A stretch of 64,000 nt of DNA from Sphingomonas flavalba (GTDB lineage: Bacteria > Pseudomonadota > Alphaproteobacteria > Sphingomonadales > Sphingomonadaceae). How positions within the stretch are numbered: the stretch's first letter is position 1; each line of letters begins with the position of its first letter. The position numbers were made by a program, and so were the translations under genes. The stretch covers positions 1 through 64,000 of the forward strand of contig NZ_SPHY01000006.1 of the NCBI RefSeq assembly GCF_004796535.1, in the 5' to 3' direction. Below the pieces are notes generated by a model, which had not been told where the DNA came from, searched no databases, and saw only the letters and a program-made list of their open reading frames with translations. This document shows, in pieces, positions 22,011-32,930 of the stretch.

Positions 22011-22654
22011 GCGGCGAAGGCCGCGAGGAGCGGGCACAGGAAGCGGCCGCGATCCGCCGCCGCTGGATCACGCTGGGCGAGGGGTTGGCGGTGGTCGCCG
22101 TCATCATTTCCGCCCTGACGCTGTGGAACAACTATGCCGAGCGCACGTCCAGCGAGGCGGAACGCGCCGCCGCCGAACAGGCGGCCGATGCCCGCGCGGC
22201 GACGCTAACCTTGAAGGGTACGGCCCGGCGCGACGGCAAGCAACTCGATCTGGCGCCGACCCGCGCGGAACAGACGATCCAGAGCCAGAGCATCGCTTTT
22301 CCCACCGCCCTCGGCATCGCACCAATCGGCACCGCCGGCGAGGCGCGGATCGAGGCGCGCTGGTTCGGCGAGGCGCTGAAGAAAGCGCGCCGCGCCACCG
22401 GTCTGTCCGACCGGCCGAAGGGGGATGCCCGGCTGCCGGTCGCCATCACCACCCGCTATCTGGTCGACGGCGACAGCCATAGCGAGGTGGCGCTCTACGA
22501 CATCGGCTACGCGCTCGACGGCCAGATGTTCGGCGGCGCCGCCGTTCGCCTGCGCGGCCTGTCGCTGATCGCGCATAGCGATGAGACGCGCGCGCCGGCG
22601 CAGCTCGAGAAACTGTGGAAGGCCCGGGCGGCTAAAGCGCCCGCGCGAAAATAG
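22007..22654 (+). CDS. Hypothetical single-span membrane protein
   Basis: This 215-residue protein has one clear membrane segment near residues 22-40 (ITLGEGLAVVAVIISALTLW). A charged coiled-coil-prone stretch rich in A and E follows (RTSSEAERAAAEQAADARAA), then a soluble domain of about 150 residues that I do not recognise. It begins in an ATGA overlap with the YjbR gene and so belongs to the purMN run. Its 3' end overlaps the convergent GNAT gene by 23 bp. Confidence 0.7.
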   Translation: MSGEGREERAQEAAAIRRRWITLGEGLAVVAVIISALTLWNNYAERTSSEAERAAAEQAADARAATLTLKGTARRDGKQLDLAPTRAEQTIQSQSIAFPTALGIAPIGTAGEARIEARWFGEALKKARRATGLSDRPKGDARLPVAITTRYLVDGDSHSEVALYDIGYALDGQMFGGAAVRLRGLSLIAHSDETRAPAQLEKLWKARAAKAPARK

Positions 22655-23150
22655 CGTCCTCAAAATCCTCGCCGCCGACGCGGAAAATCCGCTCGCCGAT
22701 CGCCGCGCAGCCATGGCGGCGGTAGAATCCGATCGCGGCGGTATTGGTCTTGGCGACGCCGATCAGCAGCCGGGTCATGCCGCGCACTCGCGCTTCTGAT
22801 ACCGCGGCGGCAAACAGCGCGTTGCCCATGCCGCCGCCTTGATAGCGCGTCAGCAGGTAAATGCGGCGCAGTTCGATATCGGTCGCGCCGGTCTCGATCG
22901 GCAGGTCGGGCGGGGTCAGAAGCGCGTAGCCGACCGGCGCGCCCCGCTCCCCTTCCGCCATCCACAGCGCACAGGCAGGATCGGCGAGATGCGCCTCGTA
23001 CGCAGCTTCGCTGAGCTTGTCGCCGACATGTGCCAACAAATCCTTGCCGGCGATCATCCAGGCGTAGGTTTCGAGGAAGGTGGCGCCGCTGACCAGCGCC
23101 AGCGCCGCCGCGTCCCCGGGGCGGCAGCGACGAATGCCGCTGGCCGCCAT
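22632..23150 (-). CDS. GNAT-family N-acetyltransferase
   Basis: This 172-residue protein has GNAT motifs. The acetyl-CoA-binding loop is in RRIYLLTRYQGGGMGNALFAAAVSEARVRG (Q/R-x-x-G-x-G/A type), followed by RLLIGVAKTNTAAIGFYRRHGCAAIGERIF, the usual beta5-alpha5 block. The N-terminal region SGATFLETYAWMIAGKDLLAHV resembles acetyltransferases of small amines or amino acids; the substrate is unknown. The start at 23150 lies one nucleotide beyond the ndk stop, so it is co-transcribed with ndk. Confidence 0.85.
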   Translation of the reverse strand: MAASGIRRCRPGDAAALALVSGATFLETYAWMIAGKDLLAHVGDKLSEAAYEAHLADPACALWMAEGERGAPVGYALLTPPDLPIETGATDIELRRIYLLTRYQGGGMGNALFAAAVSEARVRGMTRLLIGVAKTNTAAIGFYRRHGCAAIGERIFRVGGEDFEDAIFARAL

Positions 23151-23151
23151 G

Positions 23152-23574
23152 TCAGCCGACGATCTCGTCCGGCTCGAAGAAATAGGCGATCTCGATCGCT
23201 GCGTTCTCGTCACTGTCCGAACCATGGACCGAATTGGCCTCGATCGATTCGGCCAGTTCCTTGCGGATCGTCCCCGGCGCCGCATTCCCCGGGTTGGTCG
23301 CGCCCATGATGTCGCGGTTGCGCTGTACGGCGTTTTCGCCCTCGAGTACCTGGACGACCACCGGACCGGAGATCATGAACGTCACCAGGTCGTTGAAGAA
23401 CGGCCGCTCGCGATGGACGGCGTAGAAGCCTTCCGCTTGCTCCCGGCTCATCCGGATGCGCTTCGACGCGACGACGCGCAGGCCGGCCTCCTCCAGCATG
23501 CGGGTGACGGCGCCGGTCAGGTTGCGGCGGGTGGCGTCGGGCTTGATGATCGAAAAGGTTCGGGTCGCGGCCAT
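23152..23574 (-). CDS. ndk: Nucleoside diphosphate kinase
   Basis: Ndk balances nucleoside triphosphate pools through a phosphohistidine intermediate. The 140-residue length is canonical. The start [17 protein letters not shown] is diagnostic, and the active-site histidine is in the [12 protein letters not shown] box close to the C-terminus. It is first in a two-gene unit with the GNAT gene. Polyphosphate kinases encoded elsewhere in the window act on the same nucleotide pools. Confidence 0.96.
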   Translation of the reverse strand: MAATRTFSIIKPDATRRNLTGAVTRMLEEAGLRVVASKRIRMSREQAEGFYAVHRERPFFNDLVTFMISGPVVVQVLEGENAVQRNRDIMGATNPGNAAPGTIRKELAESIEANSVHGSDSDENAAIEIAYFFEPDEIVG

Positions 23575-23750
23575 GGCCGTTCGGGCTCCGTGAAATAGCG
23601 TTGCGGGAAAGTGGCGTCCCCCTAGTCGCCTCGTACGAAATGCGCAAGCCGGCCGGCGGGCGGCAGCAATTACCCGTTCGGCGGGCAGCGTGCCCCCGGC
23701 CTTCTCCCATACGCTCACTGCCCTACGGTTTCGCGGGGCTATTGACGCCA

Positions 23751-23765
23751 GAACAAAACAAGAAC
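23751..23765. promoter_or_regulatory. Alphaproteobacterial LexA (SOS) box upstream of small membrane-protein gene
   Basis: GAAC-AAAACAA-GAAC matches GAAC-N7-GAAC, the reverse complement of the GTTC-N7-GTTC LexA site of alphaproteobacteria. It lies just after a TTGACG -35-like hexamer (23742-23747) and just before TGTAAT (23767-23772), a good -10, so a bound repressor would block the promoter. The ATG of the small gene is 35 bp downstream. The same motif stands upstream of recA in this window. Confidence 0.7.
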
Positions 23766-23799
23766 ATGTAATGGCGAACACCTGTTTCGGGAGGATTCG

Positions 23800-24021
23800 A
23801 TGCTCGCCTTTCTGTCCCCGCTCCTGTTTATCTTCGCCCTGCTGCTCGCGCTCACGGTGCTGGGTCAGGTGGGCCTTCGCGACGCTACCCGCATCGCTGC
23901 CGTCCTGCGCGGTCGCGGCGTCGTTCAGCCGGTCTCGCCGGCGCGCCAGGCACGAGCCGTCCGCCCCGCCCATATTATTGGCCGGCGGGCGCGCCCTGCG
24001 CTGCTGCGCGATGCCGCCTGA
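23800..24021 (+). CDS. Small single-span membrane protein, probably SOS-induced
   Basis: The predicted protein has 73 residues. The first about 25 form one strongly hydrophobic span ([21 protein letters not shown]), and the rest is a basic, arginine-rich tail (R-rich from residue 31). A GGGAGG ribosome-binding site lies 5-6 bp before the ATG. The promoter region holds a LexA box between plausible -35 and -10 elements. Small membrane proteins under LexA are known in Caulobacter (SidA), where they inhibit division; sequence identity cannot be claimed here. The last 47 bp overlap the 3' end of pssA on the opposite strand. Confidence 0.65.
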   Translation: MLAFLSPLLFIFALLLALTVLGQVGLRDATRIAAVLRGRGVVQPVSPARQARAVRPAHIIGRRARPALLRDAA

Positions 24022-24763
24022 CCCGCGCATAGCTGCGGATGCTGAACGGCATTGCGGCCAGGTAAAGCGCGCTGATCACGCTCAGCGTCGCCCAGGGCGC
24101 GCTCAGCACCGCGGTGCCGATGATTGCCACTGCCGCCAGCGCTTCGAAGCGGATGCTCCGCCGCAACCGTAGCGACGACCAACTGAACGTCGCGATGTTG
24201 GAGATCATCAGGAAGGCGACGACCCCGGTCCACGGCGCGGTCACCCCCGGCGATCGCAGCAGATCGAACCCGGTCGCCAGCCACAGGAAGATCGGCAGCA
24301 GCGCCAACCCGGCGCCGGCCGGTGCCGGGATGCCGGTTAGGAACCCGGCCGACTTATGGGGCTGCTCGGCCGCGTCGATCTGGGCGTTGAAGCGGGCAAG
24401 GCGCAGCGCGCAGCACACCGCCAGGCTGAGCGCGAACACCCAGCCGAACTGCGGCAGATGCTGCAGCGACCACAGATAGAGGATGATCGACGGCGCCACG
24501 CCGAACGCGATCACGTCGGACAGTGAATCCAGTTCCGCGCCGAACCGGCTCTCGCCCTTCATCATCCGGGCGATCCGGCCGTCCATGCCGTCGAGGATGC
24601 CGGCGACGATCACTGCCGCCACCGCCTTTTCCCATTCGTCGCCGATCGCGAAGCGGACGCCACTGAGGCCCGTGCACAGCGCGAGCGCCGTAACCGCGTT
24701 GGGCGGTAGCGCGCGCAGCGGAATGCCCCGGCGTGGCCGCTCGATGGACGGCGGCGGCGTCAT
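23975..24763 (-). CDS. pssA: CDP-diacylglycerol-serine O-phosphatidyltransferase
   Basis: This membrane enzyme makes phosphatidylserine from CDP-diacylglycerol and serine. The CDP-alcohol phosphatidyltransferase motif DG(x2)DGR(x)AR(x8)G(x3)D(x3)D is present in [27 protein letters not shown]. The 262-residue protein has several hydrophobic spans. Its ATG overlaps the psd stop (ATGA), so both steps of phosphatidylethanolamine synthesis are encoded in one operon, psd-pssA. Confidence 0.95.
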   Translation of the reverse strand: MTPPPSIERPRRGIPLRALPPNAVTALALCTGLSGVRFAIGDEWEKAVAAVIVAGILDGMDGRIARMMKGESRFGAELDSLSDVIAFGVAPSIILYLWSLQHLPQFGWVFALSLAVCCALRLARFNAQIDAAEQPHKSAGFLTGIPAPAGAGLALLPIFLWLATGFDLLRSPGVTAPWTGVVAFLMISNIATFSWSSLRLRRSIRFEALAAVAIIGTAVLSAPWATLSVISALYLAAMPFSIRSYARVRRHRAAAQGAPAGQ

Positions 24764-25494
24764 TGCGACAGGCCCGCCGCCCCGTCGTTGCGCCCGATAA
24801 CGGCAAGCACCGTCTCCCCGGCCACAGTGCGCTGGCCCAGCGCGACACGCGGCGCGGTGCCCGCCGGCAGGTAGACGTCGACGCGGCTGCCGAAACGGAT
24901 CAGGCCGATCCGCTCCCCGGCCGCTACCCTGTCCTCCGGCTTGACGAAGGTGACGATCCGCCGCGCCACCAGCCCGGCGATCTGGGTGAAACCGACGCGC
25001 AGCCCGTCATCGCGCTCGACCAGGAAATGCTGGCGTTCATTGTCCTCGCTGGCCTTGTCGAGATCGGCGTTCAGGAATTTCCCGGCGATATAGGCGATCG
25101 TCCGCACCGTCCCGGCGATCGGCGAACGATTCACATGCACGTCGAACACGCTCATGAAGATCGAAACGCGGATCAGCGGCGAATCGCCTAGCCCGCATTC
25201 GCCCGCCATCTCGCGCGGCGGCGGCACCGGCTGGATCAGCGTGACCAGCCCGTCCGCGGGCGCGACGACCAGGTCTTCGCCCTGCGGCACGGTGCGGACC
25301 GGGTCGCGGAAGAAAGCGGCCACCCACAAGGTGATGCCCGCCATCGGCCAGGCCAGCGTTTCCCAGGCGCTCCAGGCCAGGAACAGGGTGATCGCGGCGG
25401 CGATAAGGATGAACTTGCGCCCCTCCGGATGCACCGGTGGCAGGCGCCATTTGACGGTCGGCGTGGTGTCCGACGGCTTGTCCGGCAATGACAT
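24760..25494 (-). CDS. psd: Phosphatidylserine decarboxylase proenzyme (short type)
   Basis: It decarboxylates phosphatidylserine to phosphatidylethanolamine using a pyruvoyl group formed by self-cleavage at a Gly-Ser bond. Here that bond is in [12 protein letters not shown], with S203 becoming the pyruvoyl residue. Other conserved parts are [11 protein letters not shown] and [21 protein letters not shown] hydrophobic hairpin near residues 27-60 anchors the enzyme. The length of 244 aa fits the short bacterial/archaeal class. It is first gene of the psd-pssA operon. Confidence 0.95.
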   Translation of the reverse strand: MSLPDKPSDTTPTVKWRLPPVHPEGRKFILIAAAITLFLAWSAWETLAWPMAGITLWVAAFFRDPVRTVPQGEDLVVAPADGLVTLIQPVPPPREMAGECGLGDSPLIRVSIFMSVFDVHVNRSPIAGTVRTIAYIAGKFLNADLDKASEDNERQHFLVERDDGLRVGFTQIAGLVARRIVTFVKPEDRVAAGERIGLIRFGSRVDVYLPAGTAPRVALGQRTVAGETVLAVIGRNDGAAGLSQ

Positions 25495-25605
25495 TGGCCC
25501 TTCTTAGGGCCGGATGCGGCCATAGACAACGTGCCGCAGTTGATCGCCGCCGCCACCTTGCCTAGGAGCATCGCCGACGTTCCCCTCAACGAAGGCCCCT
25601 CACAC

Positions 25606-26826
25606 ATGGCAAAGATCAAGGTGAAGAACCCGGTCGTCGAACTCGACGGCGACGAGATGACGCGGATCATCTGGCAATGGATTCGCGAGCGCCTGATCCT
25701 GCCCTATCTCGACATCGACCTGCATTATTACGATTTGGGCATCGAGGAGCGCGACCGCACCGACGACAAGGTCACCGTCGATTCGGCACGGGCGATCCGC
25801 GAGCACGGCGTCGGCGTGAAATGCGCGACGATCACCCCGGACGAGGCGCGGGTCGAGGAATTCGGCCTCAAGAAGATGTGGAAGTCGCCGAACGGCACGA
25901 TCCGCAACATCCTTGGCGGCGTCGTCTTCCGCGAACCGATCGTCATCGACAACGTACCCCGGCTGGTCCCCGGTTGGACCGATCCGATCGTCGTCGGCCG
26001 TCATGCCTTCGGCGACCAGTATCGGGCCACCGACTATCGCGTCCCCGGTGCCGGCAAGCTGCGCCTGGTGTTCGAGGGCGACGACGGCACCGTCATCGAC
26101 GAGGAGGTGTTCCGCTTCCCGTCGTCAGGCGTCGCGCTGGCGATGTACAATCTCGACGATTCGATCCGCGACTTCGCCCGCGCCTCGCTCAACTACGGAC
26201 TGATGCGCAACTGGCCGGTCTACCTGTCGACCAAAAACACCATTCTCAAGGCTTATGATGGCCGCTTCAAGGACCTGTTCGCCGAGATTTATGAGAATGA
26301 ATTCAAGGCGCAGTTCGAGAAAGCCGGTATCGTCTACGAACACCGGCTGATCGACGACATGGTCGCCTCCGCCCTCAAGTGGAGCGGCAAGTTCGTCTGG
26401 GCCTGCAAGAATTACGACGGCGACGTCCAGTCGGACCAGGTCGCACAGGGCTTCGGCTCGCTCGGCCTGATGACCTCGGTGCTGCTGTCGCCCGACGGCA
26501 AGACCGTGGAGGCGGAGGCGGCGCACGGCACCGTCACCCGCCATTATCGCATGCATCAGCAGGGCAAGGCGACGTCCACCAACCCGATCGCGTCGATCTT
26601 CGCGTGGACCGGCGGCCTCAAATATCGCGGCCGCTTCGACGACACGCCGGACGTCATCCGCTTCGCCGAAACGCTGGAGCGGGTCTGCGTCGAAACCGTC
26701 GAGCAGGGCCAGATGACCAAGGACCTGGCGATCCTGATCGGTCCGGACCAGCCGTGGATGACGACGGAACAGTTCTTCGAGGCGATCCGCGTCAACCTCG
26801 AAAAGGCGATGAACGACTGGAAATAA
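25606..26826 (+). CDS. icd: NADP-dependent isocitrate dehydrogenase (homodimeric type)
   Basis: This TCA-cycle enzyme oxidises isocitrate to 2-oxoglutarate with NADP. The 406-residue protein is of the eukaryote-like, alphaproteobacterial dimeric class, starting [23 protein letters not shown]. It shows the isocitrate-binding region [12 protein letters not shown] and the metal/substrate block [42 protein letters not shown] is also present. The start at 25606 begins directly at the conserved N-terminus; the frame upstream has no family similarity. A hairpin terminator follows the stop. Confidence 0.97.
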   Translation: MAKIKVKNPVVELDGDEMTRIIWQWIRERLILPYLDIDLHYYDLGIEERDRTDDKVTVDSARAIREHGVGVKCATITPDEARVEEFGLKKMWKSPNGTIRNILGGVVFREPIVIDNVPRLVPGWTDPIVVGRHAFGDQYRATDYRVPGAGKLRLVFEGDDGTVIDEEVFRFPSSGVALAMYNLDDSIRDFARASLNYGLMRNWPVYLSTKNTILKAYDGRFKDLFAEIYENEFKAQFEKAGIVYEHRLIDDMVASALKWSGKFVWACKNYDGDVQSDQVAQGFGSLGLMTSVLLSPDGKTVEAEAAHGTVTRHYRMHQQGKATSTNPIASIFAWTGGLKYRGRFDDTPDVIRFAETLERVCVETVEQGQMTKDLAILIGPDQPWMTTEQFFEAIRVNLEKAMNDWK

Positions 26827-26832
26827 GCACCG

Positions 26833-26870
26833 GCGCGGCGTGTGGCATCATTGCCGCCGCCGCGCATTTT
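26833..26870 (+). terminator. Probable rho-independent terminator of icd
   Basis: GCGCGGCG (26833-26840) pairs with CGCCGCGC (26858-26865), and a T run (ATTTTC) follows. It begins 7 bp after the icd stop. Confidence 0.55.
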
Positions 26871-26893
26871 CTCCTGTCCTCGCGTATTTATGG

Positions 26894-26909
26894 GGTAGCC
26901 ACGGCTACC
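26894..26909. promoter_or_regulatory. 16-bp palindrome upstream of the antiporter gene
   Basis: GGTAGCC-AC-GGCTACC has perfect 7-bp arms with a 2-bp centre, 22 bp before the GTG start. The tiny centre favours a protein-binding operator over an RNA hairpin. No regulator can be named. Confidence 0.35.
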
Positions 26910-26931
26910 TCCTTCGCGTCATTATTGCTGT

Positions 26932-28704
26932 GTGGCGCTCCCGATCTATTCACCGGCATTCAGTGACGCGTTGGTTATTCTCGGCGCGGCCGGCCTCGTC
27001 ATTCCCACATTCGCTCGTTTTCGCGTCAACCCGGTTATCGGTTTCATCCTCGTCGGCATCCTTGCAGGCCCGGCCGGTCTCGGTTCGCTGACCGCGCACG
27101 CGCCCTGGCTCTATTACCTTACGATCACCAACCCGCATTCGATCGATGCCTTCGCGGAACTCGGCATCATCCTGTTGCTGTTCTCGATCGGGCTCGAACT
27201 GTCGTTCAAGCGGTTGTGGGCGATGCGGACGCAGGTGTTCGGCATCGGCGCGGCGGAGTTGCTCGGTTCCGGCATCATCATCGCGCTCGCGCTGATCGTG
27301 CTTGGCCAATACTGGACGGGGGCGATCGGCCTCGGTCTCGCCCTGTCGCTGTCGTCGACCGCGCTGGTGCTGCCGATCGTCGGCACATCCGGCCCGGTCG
27401 GCCGCCTCGCCTTCGCCATGCTGCTGTTCGAGGATCTGGCGCTGGTGCCGATCATCTTCGGTCTCGGCGCGATCGCCCCGTTCGGCGGTGGCGGGGTGGA
27501 GAACATCCTGCACAGCGTTCTCTACGGCGGCGGCGCGGTGATCGCGATGGTCATCCTCGGCCGCTTCCTGCTGCCGATCCTGTTCGCCCAGGCGGCGCGG
27601 ACCAAGAGCCCGGAAGTATTCCTGGCCGCCAGCCTGCTCGTCGTCATCGTCGCCAGCACCGCGACGACGGTCACCGGCCTGTCGCCGATCGTCGGCGCGC
27701 TGCTGGCCGGCATCCTGATCGCCGAAACCGAATATCATGGAGAGGTCGAGGGTACGACCGCTCCGTTCAAGGGCCTGGCGCTCGGCGTGTTCCTGATCAC
27801 CATCGGCATGAGCATCAACCTGCGTTCGGTCGCCGAATACTGGATGCAGTTGGCGACGGCGGTGATCGGTGTCGTCGCGGCAAAATCGGTGGTCACCGCC
27901 GCGCTGCTGCGGCTGAGCGGCGTCCGCCGCGGCATCGCGATCGAGACGTCTGCGCTGATGGCGTCGCCGTCCGAAACCACGCTGATCGTGCTTGGAGTTG
28001 CCACCCAAGGCGGGCTGATCGCCGCCCGCACCGCTGCCTTCTGGCAGACGGTGACGGCGATCGGCCTGACGATCACGCCGCTGCTCGCCCGGATCGGCAG
28101 CGACATCGCCCGGCGGATCGAGGTGGCGAGCCGCGAGGACGACCCGCTGAAGGATACCGGCGCCATTCCGGGTACCGTCGTCGTCGGCTTCGGCCGCGTC
28201 GGCCGCCTCGTCGCCGACATGCTGCGCACCCACGACAAGAGCTTCGTCGCGGTCGAGACCGACATCGACGCCGTCGCGGAGGCGCGGCGGGAAGGCTATC
28301 CGGTGATTTTCGGCGACATCGCCCGCCCGCAGCTGTTCGAGCGACTGAACCTGGGCAAGCGCGACGCGCTGGTGCTGACGATGGACCAGCCTGCCCTCTC
28401 CGTCCGCATCGTCCGTCGGGTGCGGCGGCTCTACCCCGATCTGCCGATCGTCGCGCGCGCCCGCGACACGACCCACGCCGCCGAACTTTATCGCGCCGGG
28501 GTGACCAGCGCCGCCCCGGAAGCGCTGGAGGCATCGCTGCAACTGTCCGAAGCGGTGCTAGTCGAACTCGGCGTACCGATGGGGCCGGTCATCGCCTCGA
28601 TCCACGACAAGCGCGAAAACCTGCATCGTCAGGTCCGCGACGCCGCCAACCTGGATTTCGAACCGCGCATCACCGGCAAGCGTCTGCGCGACCTCGAAGC
28701 GTAA
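26932..28704 (+). CDS. KefB/YbaL-type cation:proton antiporter with RCK (TrkA-N) domain
   Basis: This 590-residue inner-membrane CPA2 antiporter exchanges K+ or another cation for protons. The first about 390 residues are hydrophobic with the family blocks FAELGIILLLFSIGLELSFKRL, LSLSSTALVLPIV, MLLFEDLALVPII and SPIVGALLAGILIAET. A cytoplasmic Rossmann TrkA-N domain follows from about residue 415 (GTVVVGFGRVGRLVADML), which senses NAD(H) or glutathione adducts in relatives. The start is GTG at 26932. It is monocistronic; its end faces alaS across a REP-like hairpin region. Confidence 0.88.
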   Translation: MALPIYSPAFSDALVILGAAGLVIPTFARFRVNPVIGFILVGILAGPAGLGSLTAHAPWLYYLTITNPHSIDAFAELGIILLLFSIGLELSFKRLWAMRTQVFGIGAAELLGSGIIIALALIVLGQYWTGAIGLGLALSLSSTALVLPIVGTSGPVGRLAFAMLLFEDLALVPIIFGLGAIAPFGGGGVENILHSVLYGGGAVIAMVILGRFLLPILFAQAARTKSPEVFLAASLLVVIVASTATTVTGLSPIVGALLAGILIAETEYHGEVEGTTAPFKGLALGVFLITIGMSINLRSVAEYWMQLATAVIGVVAAKSVVTAALLRLSGVRRGIAIETSALMASPSETTLIVLGVATQGGLIAARTAAFWQTVTAIGLTITPLLARIGSDIARRIEVASREDDPLKDTGAIPGTVVVGFGRVGRLVADMLRTHDKSFVAVETDIDAVAEARREGYPVIFGDIARPQLFERLNLGKRDALVLTMDQPALSVRIVRRVRRLYPDLPIVARARDTTHAAELYRAGVTSAAPEALEASLQLSEAVLVELGVPMGPVIASIHDKRENLHRQVRDAANLDFEPRITGKRLRDLEA

Positions 28705-28728
28705 AACCTCTACCGCCGTCAGGTCAGT

Positions 28729-28748
28729 ACTCCTGTGAAGGAAGGAGT
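28729..28748 (+). repeat. Degenerate REP-like hairpin
   Basis: ACTCCT and AGGAGT pair around GTGAAGGA. It resembles the full element 25 bp further on, in opposite orientation, so the two form a facing pair between convergent genes. Confidence 0.45.
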
Positions 28749-28773
28749 CCACTGAGGCAAGCGCACGTCATTG

Positions 28774-28793
28774 GCTCCTGCTTTCGCAGGAGC
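28774..28793 (-). repeat. GNRA-loop hairpin, REP-like (full copy, inverted)
   Basis: The 20 bp are the exact reverse complement of the hairpin at 5265-5284: stem GCTCCTGC, loop TTTC on this strand (GAAA on the other). It lies between the convergent antiporter gene and alaS. Confidence 0.75.
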
Positions 28794-28809
28794 ACCTAAA
28801 TTGCGCGAC

Positions 28810-31476
<2,667 letters not shown>

Positions 31477-31530
31477 GCCCGCGATCTAGGCGACCGGCCG
31501 CCCATGCTCAAGCATTCCCGCGCCGGGCGG

Positions 31531-32802
31531 TCAACCGAACGGCCGGTCGATCGACGACGGAGGCTCGGAGAACCAGCGCGCTCCGCTCTCGGTGATGTGC
31601 AGGCAATCCTCCAGCCGCACGCCGAACCGGCCGGGGAAATACAGCCCTGGCTCATCGGAAAAACACATGCCGGCGGCCAGCATCGTCTTTTCGCCGTGCA
31701 CGAAATTGACCGGCTCATGCCCGTCAAGGCCGATGCCATGGCCCGTCCGGTGCGACAGGCCGGGCAGCCGATAACGCGGGCCGTAACCCAGCGTCTCGTA
31801 ATAGGCGCGCGCAGCATCGTCGACGGCGCCGGCGGGCACGCCGACCTTCGCGGTGTCGAACGCGATCTGCTGGCCCTTGCGAACATGATCCCAGATGCGG
31901 CGGACATCGTCGGGCGCGCGGCCAGGCACGAAGGTGCGCGAAATATCCGACTGATAGCCGTCGACCGAGCAGCCGCAGTCCATCAGCACCACCTCGCCCT
32001 CGCGCACCATCTGCGGCTTGCCGCTGCCGTGCGGCAGCGCGGCCGCCTCGCCGAGCAGGACCAGGGAGAATTTCGGCCCGCCGCCCAGCTTGGCGGTCGC
32101 CGCGCTCATCAGCGCGCCGATGTCGCCCGGCCCCATCCCTTCGCGCACCTTCGGCCAGGTCCAGCGATAGGCGGCGACGGTGATGTCCGACGCCTTCTGC
32201 ATCAGCGCCAGTTCCGCTGGCGTCTTGACCATCCGACAGCCCTGGACGACCGGGTCGGCGGAAACGACGCGCGCGGCGGGCAGCGCCCGCGCGACCCCGT
32301 CCGACGCGAAGAAGCGGACCGTCGATTCGATGCCGACCGCGCCGCCCGCTGCCTTGCGGTCGCGCAGGGCGCCGGCGACGACGGCTATCGGGTCCTCGTC
32401 CTCCTGCCAGACACGGACCTCCGCCGGGATGCCCAGTGTCTCGCGAACCGACGGCTCCTCGAAAAACGGCGTGACCACCACCGCCTCGCCGTCGGCCGGG
32501 ATGATCAGCGCGGTCAGCCGCTCGGTGCGGCGCCATTCGACGCCGGAGAAATAGACCATCGTCGAACCCGGCTCGACGATGATCGCCGACAGGCCGTTCG
32601 CGGTCATCAACGCCCGGGCCCGATCCAGCCGCCGGCTCCGCTCGGCCGCGCCGATCCGCACAATGTCCCCGGTCATGTTCGAAAGATCGCTCGTATCGAT
32701 CTCCGCCGCGAAGGCGGTGCGTGGCAGCAGTGCCGACGCGCCGAGCAGCACCGCGCCACCCAGCAACGCACGGCGGCGGATCGGAAAATCGATGGCGGTC
32801 AT
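31531..32802 (-). CDS. Exported M24-family metallopeptidase (Xaa-Pro aminopeptidase-like)
   Basis: This 423-residue protein has a twin-arginine-type signal (FPIRRRALLGGAVLLGASALLPRTAFAA), so it is likely exported folded with its metals. The pita-bread catalytic domain has the complete ligand set: Asp in LMDCGCSVDGYQSDISR (two aspartates), His in LSHRTGHGIGLDGHE, Glu in FSDEPGLYF, and Glu in VRLEDCLHIT. The predicted role is release of N-terminal residues from Xaa-Pro peptides in the periplasm. The start at 32802 gives the Tat motif at the right place with GGGGGA upstream. It is divergent from a dicarboxylate/amino-acid symporter, which could import the products. Confidence 0.85.
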   Translation of the reverse strand: MTAIDFPIRRRALLGGAVLLGASALLPRTAFAAEIDTSDLSNMTGDIVRIGAAERSRRLDRARALMTANGLSAIIVEPGSTMVYFSGVEWRRTERLTALIIPADGEAVVVTPFFEEPSVRETLGIPAEVRVWQEDEDPIAVVAGALRDRKAAGGAVGIESTVRFFASDGVARALPAARVVSADPVVQGCRMVKTPAELALMQKASDITVAAYRWTWPKVREGMGPGDIGALMSAATAKLGGGPKFSLVLLGEAAALPHGSGKPQMVREGEVVLMDCGCSVDGYQSDISRTFVPGRAPDDVRRIWDHVRKGQQIAFDTAKVGVPAGAVDDAARAYYETLGYGPRYRLPGLSHRTGHGIGLDGHEPVNFVHGEKTMLAAGMCFSDEPGLYFPGRFGVRLEDCLHITESGARWFSEPPSSIDRPFG

Positions 32803-32813
32803 TGCAGTCCCCC

Positions 32814-32838
32814 GGCGGTTCGGTACGTTCGAACCGCC
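32814..32838. promoter_or_regulatory. 25-bp perfect dyad between peptidase and symporter genes
   Basis: GGCGGTTCG and CGAACCGCC are exact reverse complements separated by GTACGTT. The element is 11 bp upstream of the peptidase ATG and 92 bp from the symporter GTG. It could be a shared operator, or a leader hairpin near the peptidase ribosome-binding site. Confidence 0.5.
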
Positions 32839-32930
32839 CCGCCAAGCGCCTGTCAAGGCCAACGCGTGCTTGACCGCGCGAACGCGATACCTCCAAAGGG
32901 GGAAAAAACCGCACCGGGGGAGACCGTCGC

